Shown here: piece by piece, positions 15,254-22,832 of the stretch
Position numbering within the stretch: the stretch's first letter is position 1
How the letters are laid out: the number at the start of each line of letters is the position of its first letter
Assembly (NCBI GenBank): GCA_964344765.1
Contig: CAYFOM010000033.1
Location: forward strand, 1 to 54,180
Direction of reading: 5' to 3'
DNA: 54,180 nt
DNA from: JACNIZ01 sp964344765
GTDB taxonomy: Bacteria > Planctomycetota > UBA1135
Notes under the pieces: model-generated
Told to the model about the DNA's origin: nothing
What the model saw: only the letters and a program-made list of their open reading frames with translations
Databases searched by the model: none
Program-made: the position numbers and the translations under genes

Positions 15254-16507
15254 ATGAAGTACGACGTCTTCTTTTCGATTTGCCAAACGCCGGTTGCCGG
15301 TCACATGCCCGACGAGGCGACGATGCTGCGCAACTTTTTCGACCAAGTGCAAGCCGCCGACGAGCTGGGTTATGGCTGCGCTTGGGTTGCCGAGTCGCAT
15401 TTGTCGACTGAGGTGCAAAAGTTGAATCGGCGGCCGGTGGTCCCCCACTTTCAGGGTGAGGTTGGGCTCAACGTTGATATTTGTCAGTTGGCTCACCAGG
15501 TTTTTGCACGCACCCAAAACATTGAGGTCGGTGCGGCGGTGATGAACATTGTTTGCAATGGCGGACCGATTGCCGCGGCCGAGCGCTTGGCGTCGTTTTG
15601 CGCACTGCATGGCTTGGATGAAAACGAATCGCGGCGGCTGCGCATTGGATTTGCCGCCGGGCGTTTTGAGTTTATGAATCGCGCATATGGCGTCGACCAT
15701 CGTGACGCCGTCGAAGAAGCGGCGTGGCCGGCTTACAAAGGCCAGATGTTCCGCGAGGCGTGCCACATCTTTTTGCGTTTGCTGCGCGGCGATGTGATGA
15801 GTAGTGACGACGTTCCGCGTTCGGTGCTGACGCGTGCGAACTTCCGCAGTGATGAAGATTGGACGCGGGTGCAGCAAGCTTGGTTGGCCATGCATGCCGA
15901 TTCGAATGCTGATGAAGCGGCCCCTGAATCCATCGAATTTGCGCCGCGCTGGGCTTTTGAGCAAATCAAGATCGTGCCGCAGGATTGGCGTCGTGAATTG
16001 TTGGATTTGATTTTGGGCTCGCATGATCCGCAGTTGCAAAACGAACTCAATCAATTACTTCCGCTGAAGGTCTTCAATCTGTCGATCACCGCCGAAGAGG
16101 TCATCGAAGCCACTCACCAACGCATGGCCGAAGTCTTCCACGCCGACGGCGGTCCGTGGCAACGCGATTACATGCCGCGCACGGTTATGGTTTTCTTGAA
16201 TGCCGAAGAGGGCTTGACTCCGGAAGAGCAAAGTGCCGCCGCCCACCGCGAAGCCGCCGCCGCTTTGGGTGAATATTGGAACGCGCTGGAAGGAACCATC
16301 GACCTGGCCAAAGTTGCCGGTGCAACCGAAAACGCTTTGGTCGGCAATCCGCAAGAAGTCGCCGCGCAACTGGTGCAGCGCTTCCACGCCGACGACAGCC
16401 TGATGCTTTGGTTCGACTTCTACAACCACGATAGCCCGCGTGTGATTCGCAACATGCAGGCATTTCAAACGCAAGTGATTCCGTTGACGGAAGAGGTCGA
16501 AGCATGA
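15254..16507 (+). CDS. LLM-class flavin-dependent monooxygenase (candidate kynurenine Baeyer-Villiger enzyme)
   Basis: The 417-residue luciferase-like TIM-barrel flavoprotein has YDVFFSICQTPVAGHMP at the first strand, the AAdELGYGCAWVAESHLS-type second strand/helix typical of the family, VGAAVMNIVCNGGPIAAAER, and RLRIGFAAGRFEFMNRAYG. Family members use FMNH2 and O2; several are type II Baeyer-Villiger monooxygenases and others hydroxylate. There is no flavin reductase nearby, so one must be supplied from elsewhere. It begins 3 bases after kynA and its stop overlaps the next start (ATGA). Its place between tryptophan dioxygenase and an asparaginase homologue, in a cluster lacking kynurenine monooxygenase and kynureninase, makes oxidation of kynurenine the best-supported guess. 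Substrate unproven. Confidence 0.8.
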   Translation: MKYDVFFSICQTPVAGHMPDEATMLRNFFDQVQAADELGYGCAWVAESHLSTEVQKLNRRPVVPHFQGEVGLNVDICQLAHQVFARTQNIEVGAAVMNIVCNGGPIAAAERLASFCALHGLDENESRRLRIGFAAGRFEFMNRAYGVDHRDAVEEAAWPAYKGQMFREACHIFLRLLRGDVMSSDDVPRSVLTRANFRSDEDWTRVQQAWLAMHADSNADEAAPESIEFAPRWAFEQIKIVPQDWRRELLDLILGSHDPQLQNELNQLLPLKVFNLSITAEEVIEATHQRMAEVFHADGGPWQRDYMPRTVMVFLNAEEGLTPEEQSAAAHREAAAALGEYWNALEGTIDLAKVAGATENALVGNPQEVAAQLVQRFHADDSLMLWFDFYNHDSPRVIRNMQAFQTQVIPLTEEVEA

Positions 16508-17607
16508 GTTCCGAGCATTCCACCAAGCCGCGCGATGCAATGTTCCCGACGTCGCCGTTGGGCGTGCATGAAAGCGGCATTCCCACCGGTCGTGAAGTCG
16601 AATGGGAACCGTTGATTGACTACCGGCGTTTCGGCGTATCGGAAACTACGATTCACGGCGCCGTCGCCTGGGCGCATGGATCGGAAATCATTCACAGTTT
16701 CGGCGGCAACGTGTTGTGCTACGGCCGCAGCATGATGAAGCCTTTGATGCTCAAGGTGTTTGCCGATGAACTTGGCAAAGAACTAGATTGGCGTCAACGT
16801 GCCATTGCCGTGGCTTCGCATAACGGCGACGCGCAACACGTCGAGGCGGCGCAGTCGATTTTGGCTGAAGACGATTGGGGTTTGATGCAAACCCCACTGG
16901 ATGTGCCGCTGGTGCAATTTGGACGCCAAGTGCGTCGGCCGCGGCGTTGGTTCCATACTTGTAGTGGCGAACATGCGGCGGTGTTGCGCGGCTGCCAATT
17001 AAAGGGTTGGGAGGAAGTTGGCTATTTGCTTCCGCAACACCCGTTCTTTGCTGCTTACGTGGCCGAAATTCGGCGCTTCTTAGGTAGTGATTGGCGTCCG
17101 CTACGCGTGGCGCGTGATGGCTGCGGCTTGCCGACCTTGTCGAACACCGTGTCCGAATTGGCGCAGCTTTACGCCGGCTTGGCCGCTCAGCGCGATGAAG
17201 ATTGGATTTGGGAAGCCATGCAGCGCCACCCCGATTTGGTCGGCGGCTTCAACCGATTGGATTCCACTATCCTCAAATCTGGCAACGGCAAGGTGCTGGC
17301 CAAAGAAGGCGCCGACGGTTTGCTTGGCATGGCGATTGAGCACCCGGACTTCCCGAACGGATTGGGCGTGGTCATCAAGATTGCGCACGGGTGGAATTCG
17401 CAAGCGACCTGGTACTTGGCGCGCGCGGTGCTCGGCGTGCTCGGCATTGAATTGCGCAACCCATACGCACTGCATCGCCAAAAAGCATTCTTGGTGCCCG
17501 GCATCGTGCCGCCGCAATACTTGGGTGCGCTCGAAAAAATCCCGACCTGGGATGAATGGGATCCGGACACCGAACGCTACGACTTTGATTGGGAGCAGTT
17601 CCTGTAA
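16504..17607 (+). CDS. Asparaginase-II family amidohydrolase (candidate aspartyl-aminophenol hydrolase)
   Basis: The 367-residue protein belongs to the asparaginase II family (Rhizobium etli type, serpin/beta-lactamase-like fold). Motifs: RSMMK at 75-79 (Ser/Lys catalytic pair), SHNGD at 105-109, CSGEH at 153-157, DGCGLPT at 205-211, HPDLVGG at 242-248 and AKEGADGL at 266-273. In most members the third motif is CSGKH; Glu replacing Lys here changes a residue that, from memory, is part of the metal/active site, so a shifted substrate is plausible. ATGA overlap with the flavin monooxygenase means tight coupling. Family chemistry is cleavage of the beta-amide of asparagine; I infer it cleaves an aspartyl beta-ester or N4-aryl-asparagine formed from kynurenine. 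Confidence 0.83.
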   Translation: MSSEHSTKPRDAMFPTSPLGVHESGIPTGREVEWEPLIDYRRFGVSETTIHGAVAWAHGSEIIHSFGGNVLCYGRSMMKPLMLKVFADELGKELDWRQRAIAVASHNGDAQHVEAAQSILAEDDWGLMQTPLDVPLVQFGRQVRRPRRWFHTCSGEHAAVLRGCQLKGWEEVGYLLPQHPFFAAYVAEIRRFLGSDWRPLRVARDGCGLPTLSNTVSELAQLYAGLAAQRDEDWIWEAMQRHPDLVGGFNRLDSTILKSGNGKVLAKEGADGLLGMAIEHPDFPNGLGVVIKIAHGWNSQATWYLARAVLGVLGIELRNPYALHRQKAFLVPGIVPPQYLGALEKIPTWDEWDPDTERYDFDWEQFL

Positions 17608-17642
17608 GGCTCCACTCTGCTGGCTCTAAACCGAAAGCAAAC

Positions 17643-19043
17643 GTGAAACTTCATAACTGGATCGCCGGAAAAGCCGCCGCCCCCGCGAGCGGCGAGTACT
17701 TCGACAACATCGATCCCAAAAGCGGTGAGGTCTGCGGCCAAATTCCGCGCAGCGGTGCGGACGACGTCGATGCTGCGGTTGCTGCGGCGGAAGCGGCGCC
17801 GGTGCTTAGTGTGTTGGAGCGCAGTGAATTGTTGACCGCGGTCGCCGATGCACTCAGTCAGCGCATTCCGCAACTGGCCGAGTTGGAAGCGATGGATTCC
17901 GGCAAGACCTTGGCGGCAACCACCGCCGGCGATATTCCGCGCGCCATCGACAATCTGCGCTATTACGCCGCCGCCATTCGCAGCATGGAAACCGCTTGCC
18001 ATCAAATGGAAGACGGTTTGAATTACACGCTGCGTCAACCGTTGGGAGCTGTGGCGTTGATCACGCCGTGGAACTTCCCGCTGCACCTGTTCACTTGGAA
18101 GGTCGCGCCGGCGATTGCAATGGGCAATGCCGTCGTCGCCAAGCCGTCGGAGTTGACGCCGAGCACGGCGACGATTTGTGCCGAGGTGTTTAGTGAGGTG
18201 GGTGCGCCGAAGGGATTGTTGAACGTGGTGCATGGTTATGGCCACGAAGCCGGCGCGCCGATGACGGTGCATGCTGGGATTAAGGCGGTTAGCTTTACCG
18301 GCGGAACGGTGACCGGCAAAGCCATCGCGGCGGCTGCAGCGCCGTTGTTGAAGAAGGTCAGTTTGGAGTTGGGCGGTAAAAACCCAAGTTTGGTGTTTGC
18401 CGATTGCGACCTCGATGAGGCTGCTGCCGGTGTCGCTCGTGCAGCTTTCTTTAACACCGGTCAGGTTTGCTTGTGCGGTTCGCGCTTACTGGTCGAGCGA
18501 TCCATCGCCGATGAATTCGTTGCCAAGTTGCAGCAGCAAATCGAAGCCGGTGACTGGACTCCGGGCGAAACCATGGGCTCGCTGATCTCGTGGGATCACC
18601 GCGAAAAGGTCGCGTCTTATGTTGAGTTGGCGAAAGAAGAAGGCGGCACGGTTGTGTGCGGCGGCAAGCGCGTCGGACCGCCGGATGGTGCGTTTTTCCA
18701 GCCGACGATTTTGACTGGATTACCGATTGATTGCCGAGTTGCCACCGAAGAGATTTTTGGACCGGTGGTCAGCGTGCATGCTTTCGACAGCGAAGACGAA
18801 GCGATTGAGATGGCCAACTTTGTTGACTACGGGTTGGCGTCGTCGGTGTGGACCACCGACCTGAAAAAAGCCCATCGCTGTGCCGCCCGCATCGAGAGCG
18901 GCATGGTGTGGATCAATAACTGGAACAAGCGTGACTTCCGCGTGCCGTTCGGCGGCATGAAGCAAAGCGGCGTCGGCCGTGAAGGAGGTCGCTACTCGAT
19001 GGAGTTCTTTTCGCAAGATCGCAATGTCTGCATCCAACTCTGA
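17643..19043 (+). CDS. Aldehyde dehydrogenase, 2-aminomuconic semialdehyde dehydrogenase type
   Basis: The 466-residue NAD(P)-dependent aldehyde dehydrogenase starts at the GTG at 17643 (KLHNWIAGKAAAP, the usual family opening). The nucleotide-binding segment is ALITPWNFPLHLFTWKVAPA, the general base Glu242 sits in LELGGKNPS and the nucleophile Cys276 in NTGQVCLCGSR; EEIFGPVVSV follows. It is closest in pattern to 2-aminomuconate/2-hydroxymuconate semialdehyde dehydrogenases (AmnC/AMSDH), and the adjacent ring-cleavage dioxygenase and RidA genes fit that step: 2-aminomuconic semialdehyde to 2-aminomuconate. The 35-base gap to the asparaginase gene is the second longest in the upstream half of the operon. 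Exact substrate inferred from context. Confidence 0.88.
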   Translation: MKLHNWIAGKAAAPASGEYFDNIDPKSGEVCGQIPRSGADDVDAAVAAAEAAPVLSVLERSELLTAVADALSQRIPQLAELEAMDSGKTLAATTAGDIPRAIDNLRYYAAAIRSMETACHQMEDGLNYTLRQPLGAVALITPWNFPLHLFTWKVAPAIAMGNAVVAKPSELTPSTATICAEVFSEVGAPKGLLNVVHGYGHEAGAPMTVHAGIKAVSFTGGTVTGKAIAAAAAPLLKKVSLELGGKNPSLVFADCDLDEAAAGVARAAFFNTGQVCLCGSRLLVERSIADEFVAKLQQQIEAGDWTPGETMGSLISWDHREKVASYVELAKEEGGTVVCGGKRVGPPDGAFFQPTILTGLPIDCRVATEEIFGPVVSVHAFDSEDEAIEMANFVDYGLASSVWTTDLKKAHRCAARIESGMVWINNWNKRDFRVPFGGMKQSGVGREGGRYSMEFFSQDRNVCIQL

Positions 19044-19965
19044 TCCTGCATCCGCCATGACTGCATCCTCCGATTCAACCGCCGGCGGCGGCCGCATTGT
19101 TGCCGGCTGCTTGTCGCCGCATCCGCCGCATTTGGTTTATGCGTCGAACCCCGATCAAAATCGCCCGGTTCCCAGTGGCGCCGGCGCGTGGAAACCGTTG
19201 TTGGAAGGTTATGAGCGATTGCGTGCAAGCTTGGCCTCGAAGGACTTCGACGTCATCGTTGTGCACACACCGCACTGGAAGACCCGCATCGGTCACCACT
19301 TTTTGGGCGTGCCGCATTTTGAAGGATTGTCGGTGGATCCGATCTTCCCCAACCTATTCCAATTCGAATTCAACTTGGATGTGGATGTCGATTTGGCAGA
19401 AGCCATCGCCGCCGAAGCCGGCGAACGTGGTTTGGTCACCGGCATGATGCGCAACCCGGAGTTCCGCGTCGATTACGGCACGATCATTTCGGCGTACTTG
19501 TCCCACCCTGCGTTCGATAAACCGATCGTCGCGATTTCGTCGGCGCGCAGTTACTTCGATTATTCGAACGAAGTCGGCGAACGCGAAATGCTTGCCTTAG
19601 GCGAAGCGACGCGAGTGGCGATTGAAAGGTCGGGCAAACGCGCATTGTTGTTGGCGAGTTGTTCGCTGAGCCACCGCCACTTCACTGAGGAACCGAACGA
19701 TCCTGAGGACCCGCGCTTTGAATACATCTACAACGCCAATCAAGCGAAGTGGGATAAGCACATTTTGGGTTTGATGGAAACCGGCCAAAGTCAGCGCATT
19801 TTGGATGAAATGCCGGACTTCATCGAGCAGTCAGTGAGTGAATGCAAAGACGGCAGCTTTACTTGGCTGCTCGGCGCAATGGGGATTCCGACGATCCCGG
19901 CCGTGGTCCATGGTTACGGCACCGTGATCGGCACCGGCAACGCCGTCGTCGAATGGGATTTGTAA
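19024..19965 (+). CDS. Catalytic (beta) subunit of LigB-type aminophenol ring-cleavage dioxygenase
   Basis: The 313-residue class III extradiol dioxygenase resembles the catalytic subunit of 2-aminophenol 1,6-dioxygenase (AmnB type). Putative metal ligands are His33/His36 in CLSPHPPHL and His84 in VHTPHW, with a C-terminal Glu in VSECKDGSFTW. The catalytic-base His217 lies in SCSLSHRHF. It should use Fe(II) and O2 to cleave 2-aminophenol to 2-aminomuconic semialdehyde. The ATG at 19024 overlaps the dehydrogenase gene by 20 bases; an ATG at 19057 is an alternative and would lose only a Ser/Ala-rich stretch. Its partner subunit gene lies 1.4 kb downstream, beyond an inserted gene. Confidence 0.87.
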   Translation: MSASNSDPASAMTASSDSTAGGGRIVAGCLSPHPPHLVYASNPDQNRPVPSGAGAWKPLLEGYERLRASLASKDFDVIVVHTPHWKTRIGHHFLGVPHFEGLSVDPIFPNLFQFEFNLDVDVDLAEAIAAEAGERGLVTGMMRNPEFRVDYGTIISAYLSHPAFDKPIVAISSARSYFDYSNEVGEREMLALGEATRVAIERSGKRALLLASCSLSHRHFTEEPNDPEDPRFEYIYNANQAKWDKHILGLMETGQSQRILDEMPDFIEQSVSECKDGSFTWLLGAMGIPTIPAVVHGYGTVIGTGNAVVEWDL

Positions 19966-19974
19966 GCGAAGCTA

Positions 19975-20009
19975 GCTAGGAAGAGCTAGGAAGCAAATTA
20001 CCTTCCTAG
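19975..20009. promoter_or_regulatory. Three CTAGGAAG half-sites upstream of the AlbA_2 gene
   Basis: GCTAGGAAG occurs twice in direct orientation with a 10-base period (19975-19983 and 19985-19993). The core CTAGGAAG recurs inverted at 20002-20009 as CTTCCTAG, 8 bases from the second copy. The inverted copy abuts the -10-like TAGAAT. This is the layout of a repressor operator, probably for autoregulation by the winged-helix protein encoded next. Confidence 0.55.
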
Positions 20010-20015
20010 TAGAAT
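20010..20015 (+). promoter_or_regulatory. -10-like hexamer TAGAAT, 8 bases before the ATG at 20024
   Basis: It sits directly next to the inverted half-site ending at 20009, so a bound protein would block polymerase. It gives the inserted gene its own leaderless-type promoter. Confidence 0.5.
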
Positions 20016-20023
20016 CTTGGCAC

Positions 20024-21403
20024 ATGGATCTGGTTCGGCTCCTGACTAGCCCTGAGGGCAAATCCCTGGAATTTAAGCGAGGCTTGGAGTCCCGTTTGGG
20101 GATTCTACGCACCATTATTGCCTTCGCGAACACCTCCGGCGGGACCTTACTCATTGGAATCGAGGACGGGACTCGAGACATCATAGGGCTCGAGGAGCCT
20201 TTATTGAATGAAGAGAGACTAGCCAGCCTAGTAGACGACTCAATTAGCCCTAAACTCATCCCTGAAATAGAGTTATGCCGCATCAGAGAGCGTCACATTT
20301 TGGCTATCCAGGTGTTCCCAAGTAGCGCTAAGCCGCATTTCCTCGCAAACGAGGGAGCGGCGGCTGGCTGCTACGTGCGGGTAGGCTCCACCAATCGGAA
20401 AGCAGACGCTCAATTAATTCAGGACATGAGCCGATTTCGGGCCGCAGGTCCATTCGATGAACAGGCGTTGCCCGAATTGAGCTCGGAAGTGCTCGATCTT
20501 GATTTAGCTTCCGAGCTACTCCCAAGCCAAGCCCCGATCACCCTTCCCAAATTACGCTCCCTTCGAGCGGCGGTGGACCATCAGGGAAGGCTGGTTCCAA
20601 CTATTGCAGGCGTACTCCTTTTTGGAAAAAACAGATTTGAGGCCTTTCCCGACTCCTGGATCCAAGCCGGGAGATTCGATGGCTTGGACAAGAGTTCCAT
20701 CCTAGATCAAACATCTATCAACGGCCCTCTCCCCCGCTCAGTGGAAGAGGCAGTAAAATTCCTAGAAAAGCACCTCTACCACCGAATAGACATTGGTCGA
20801 ACTGAGAGGAAGGAGTCTTGGACGATTCCGCCGGAGGCCCTTCGTGAAATCATCGTTAATGCGGTCATTCACACCGACTACTCTCAGGTCGGGACACCAA
20901 TCAGGGTGTCTATGTTCGACAATCGAATAGAAATTGAAAATCCAGGGCTACTCCCATTTGGATTGACGCTTGAAGACCTACCAATGGGCATTTCCAAGCT
21001 GCGCAATCGAGCAATCGGTCGCGTTTTTCAAGAGATGGGCTTAGCTGAGCATTGGGGAAGCGGTATTCAACGAGTGCTCAAAGCATGTAAGGAAGCAGGC
21101 TTACCTAGGCCGACCTGGGAAGAGATCGGAATTCGCTTACGGGTTACGCTTCCATTTAAGAGCGCCACAGAAGCAAAGCTAAGCAAGTCGGAGCGTGCCA
21201 TTCTGAAGGCCCTAAGCTCTAACGATGGCCTCCAAACGAAGGAGCTGGCGCAGCACTTGGGAATTTCAGATCGCGCAGTAAGGACTCATCTTGCGAGCTT
21301 GACGCAAAAGGAATGGATCGTTGGCATCGGCGTTGGCCCGAGGGATCCATACCGACGCTACTACTTAATGAAGGGAAAGAAATTCGATGGCTACGAAGAA
21401 TAA
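20024..21403 (+). CDS. AlbA_2 / HATPase_c_4 ATP-binding regulator, inserted in the operon
   Basis: The 459-residue protein has an N-terminal AlbA_2 (Schlafen-type) domain with ESLEFKRGLE-like opening (GKSLEFKRGLESR), FANTSGGTLLIGIEDGT and GCYVRVGSTNRKA. A GHKL-type ATPase domain of the HATPase_c_4 group follows (REIIVNAVIHTDYS as N-box; NRIEIENPG; HWGSGIQRVLKACKEAGLP). A C-terminal winged helix ends it (ELAQHLGISDRAVRTHLASL). Such proteins are DNA-binding regulators often found in accessory regions. Codon use (many CTA, AGG, AGC codons) differs from the neighbouring genes, suggesting transfer. Its last six codons overlap the start of the alpha-subunit gene by 17 bases, so it is stitched into the operon. 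Confidence 0.88.
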   Translation: MDLVRLLTSPEGKSLEFKRGLESRLGILRTIIAFANTSGGTLLIGIEDGTRDIIGLEEPLLNEERLASLVDDSISPKLIPEIELCRIRERHILAIQVFPSSAKPHFLANEGAAAGCYVRVGSTNRKADAQLIQDMSRFRAAGPFDEQALPELSSEVLDLDLASELLPSQAPITLPKLRSLRAAVDHQGRLVPTIAGVLLFGKNRFEAFPDSWIQAGRFDGLDKSSILDQTSINGPLPRSVEEAVKFLEKHLYHRIDIGRTERKESWTIPPEALREIIVNAVIHTDYSQVGTPIRVSMFDNRIEIENPGLLPFGLTLEDLPMGISKLRNRAIGRVFQEMGLAEHWGSGIQRVLKACKEAGLPRPTWEEIGIRLRVTLPFKSATEAKLSKSERAILKALSSNDGLQTKELAQHLGISDRAVRTHLASLTQKEWIVGIGVGPRDPYRRYYLMKGKKFDGYEE

Positions 21404-22319
21404 TGGCGAAATCATCGGCGGTTATTTGATGCCCAGTCAGCCGCATGCGTTGTTAGCACCGGAAAAGTCGCCGGGTTGGGCGTCGTTGCGCGCCAGCTAC
21501 GACCGCGTGCGCGAGGAAATTGAAGCTAGCGATGCCGAGTTGTTGGTGCTGTTCAGTACTCGCTGGGTCAGCATTATCGGGCACCAGATTCAGGCCGATC
21601 CGAATCCGAAGTTTTGGGTGGTGGATGAAGATTTCCACGACCTCGGCACCTTGCATTACGACTTGCGCATGGATGCCGAGTTCGCGCAAACCTATCGCGA
21701 TTGCGCCGAGGCGCGCGGCTTGCATACACGAACCGTTGCCTACGAAGGCTTCCCGATTGACGTCGGCAGTATTGCGGCGCTGACCTTGTTGAATCCGGAC
21801 AATCGTTTGCCGGCGTGCATTACGTCGTGCAATGTTTATTCGGATCGCACCGAAACCTTGGTGCTTGGTAAAGCGGCGCATGACGCGGTGGTGAAGAGCG
21901 GCAAAAAGGCGATTGCGATCGGCGTCAGCGCTTTGTCGAATCGCATGTTTACCGATTGGATTGACCCGACCGAAGACCGCATCCATTCGCAGAAGGATGA
22001 TGAATGGAATCGCAAGTTGCTCGAGTTGTTGAGCGAAGGTCGGCTGGAAGATGTATCGCAATTGGCGCGCGAATTCTCGCGTCAAGCCAACGGCGACTCC
22101 AAGCTCAAAGCGATCTGGTGGCTGGCCGCGGCGATGGGTCAGAACAATGATTACCGCGGCACCGTGTTCGATTACCAACCCGTTTGGGGCACCGGCGCCG
22201 CGCTGGTCGGCCTGCAGCCCGCGCCCGGTTCGGGTGCAGGTTTGGAATACGATGAAGACGACGCCGACGTTTTCCACGGCGACCGCAATGTGGTTTCCCC
22301 GACGGTTGATTCCAAATGA
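21387..22319 (+). CDS. Non-catalytic (alpha) subunit of LigB-type aminophenol dioxygenase
   Basis: The 310-residue LigB-fold protein is homologous to the subunit at 19024 but lacks its active site. Where the beta subunit has HPPH, this has SQPH; beta His84 in TPHW is Arg59 in STRW; the catalytic-base His217 in SLSHRHF is Asn185 in ALSNRMF. From the family, 2-aminophenol 1,6-dioxygenase is an alpha2beta2 enzyme whose alpha chain has lost metal and substrate sites, so this fits AmnA. An AAGGGA sequence at 21371-21376 is a fair Shine-Dalgarno at about 10 bases, inside the upstream gene. The RidA gene follows after 24 bases. Confidence 0.85.
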   Translation: MATKNNGEIIGGYLMPSQPHALLAPEKSPGWASLRASYDRVREEIEASDAELLVLFSTRWVSIIGHQIQADPNPKFWVVDEDFHDLGTLHYDLRMDAEFAQTYRDCAEARGLHTRTVAYEGFPIDVGSIAALTLLNPDNRLPACITSCNVYSDRTETLVLGKAAHDAVVKSGKKAIAIGVSALSNRMFTDWIDPTEDRIHSQKDDEWNRKLLELLSEGRLEDVSQLAREFSRQANGDSKLKAIWWLAAAMGQNNDYRGTVFDYQPVWGTGAALVGLQPAPGSGAGLEYDEDDADVFHGDRNVVSPTVDSK

Positions 22320-22343
22320 TTCGGTCCTAGATAGCTGCCGACG

Positions 22344-22772
22344 ATGAGCGATCCCATCCGCACCTCTAAAGCGCCCGACCCGGTCGGCGCCTACCCCCAC
22401 GCCCGCCGTCACGGCGACGTGCTTTACCTCAGCGGCGTCGGTCCGCGTCAGGCCGGCAGCAATGAAATCCCCGGTGGGCCGATCGTCGATGGCGACGGCA
22501 ATGCGCGCGATTACGACATCCGCGCGCAGACCGAAGCGGTGATTGAAAACGTGCGCGCGGTGCTTGAAGCCTGCGGCGCGACGCTGGATGACGTCATCGA
22601 TGTGACCGCGTTTTTGGTCGACATGGACCGCGACTTCAAAGGCTACAACGAGGTCTACGCCAAGCACTTCACCTCGATCCAAGCCGCGCGCACCACCATC
22701 GCCATCCGCGCGCTGCCGACGCCGATCGCAGTCGAGTTCAAGGTCATCGCCAAAGCACCGGCCGACGCGTAA
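22344..22772 (+). CDS. RidA/YjgF family protein, candidate 2-aminomuconate deaminase
   Basis: The 142-residue RidA-fold trimer subunit has VLYLSGVGPRQ and the family signature around ARTTIAIRALPTPIAVEFKV, including the conserved arginine in the R-A-L-P segment. Most RidA proteins hydrolyse reactive enamines or imines; a subgroup (NbaF-like, in nitrobenzoate, aminophenol and anthranilate-type pathways) is the 2-aminomuconate deaminase releasing ammonia to give 4-oxalocrotonate. Its length equals that subgroup and its place beside an aminophenol dioxygenase and a muconic semialdehyde dehydrogenase makes this assignment strong. It starts 24 bases after the alpha subunit gene. Confidence 0.88.
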   Translation: MSDPIRTSKAPDPVGAYPHARRHGDVLYLSGVGPRQAGSNEIPGGPIVDGDGNARDYDIRAQTEAVIENVRAVLEACGATLDDVIDVTAFLVDMDRDFKGYNEVYAKHFTSIQAARTTIAIRALPTPIAVEFKVIAKAPADA

Positions 22773-22832
22773 GCTGCTGGTGTCGGCCCAAAGCCCCCGC
22801 CGTTGCGGGTCGGTCACCGCCGCCAATCCCCC

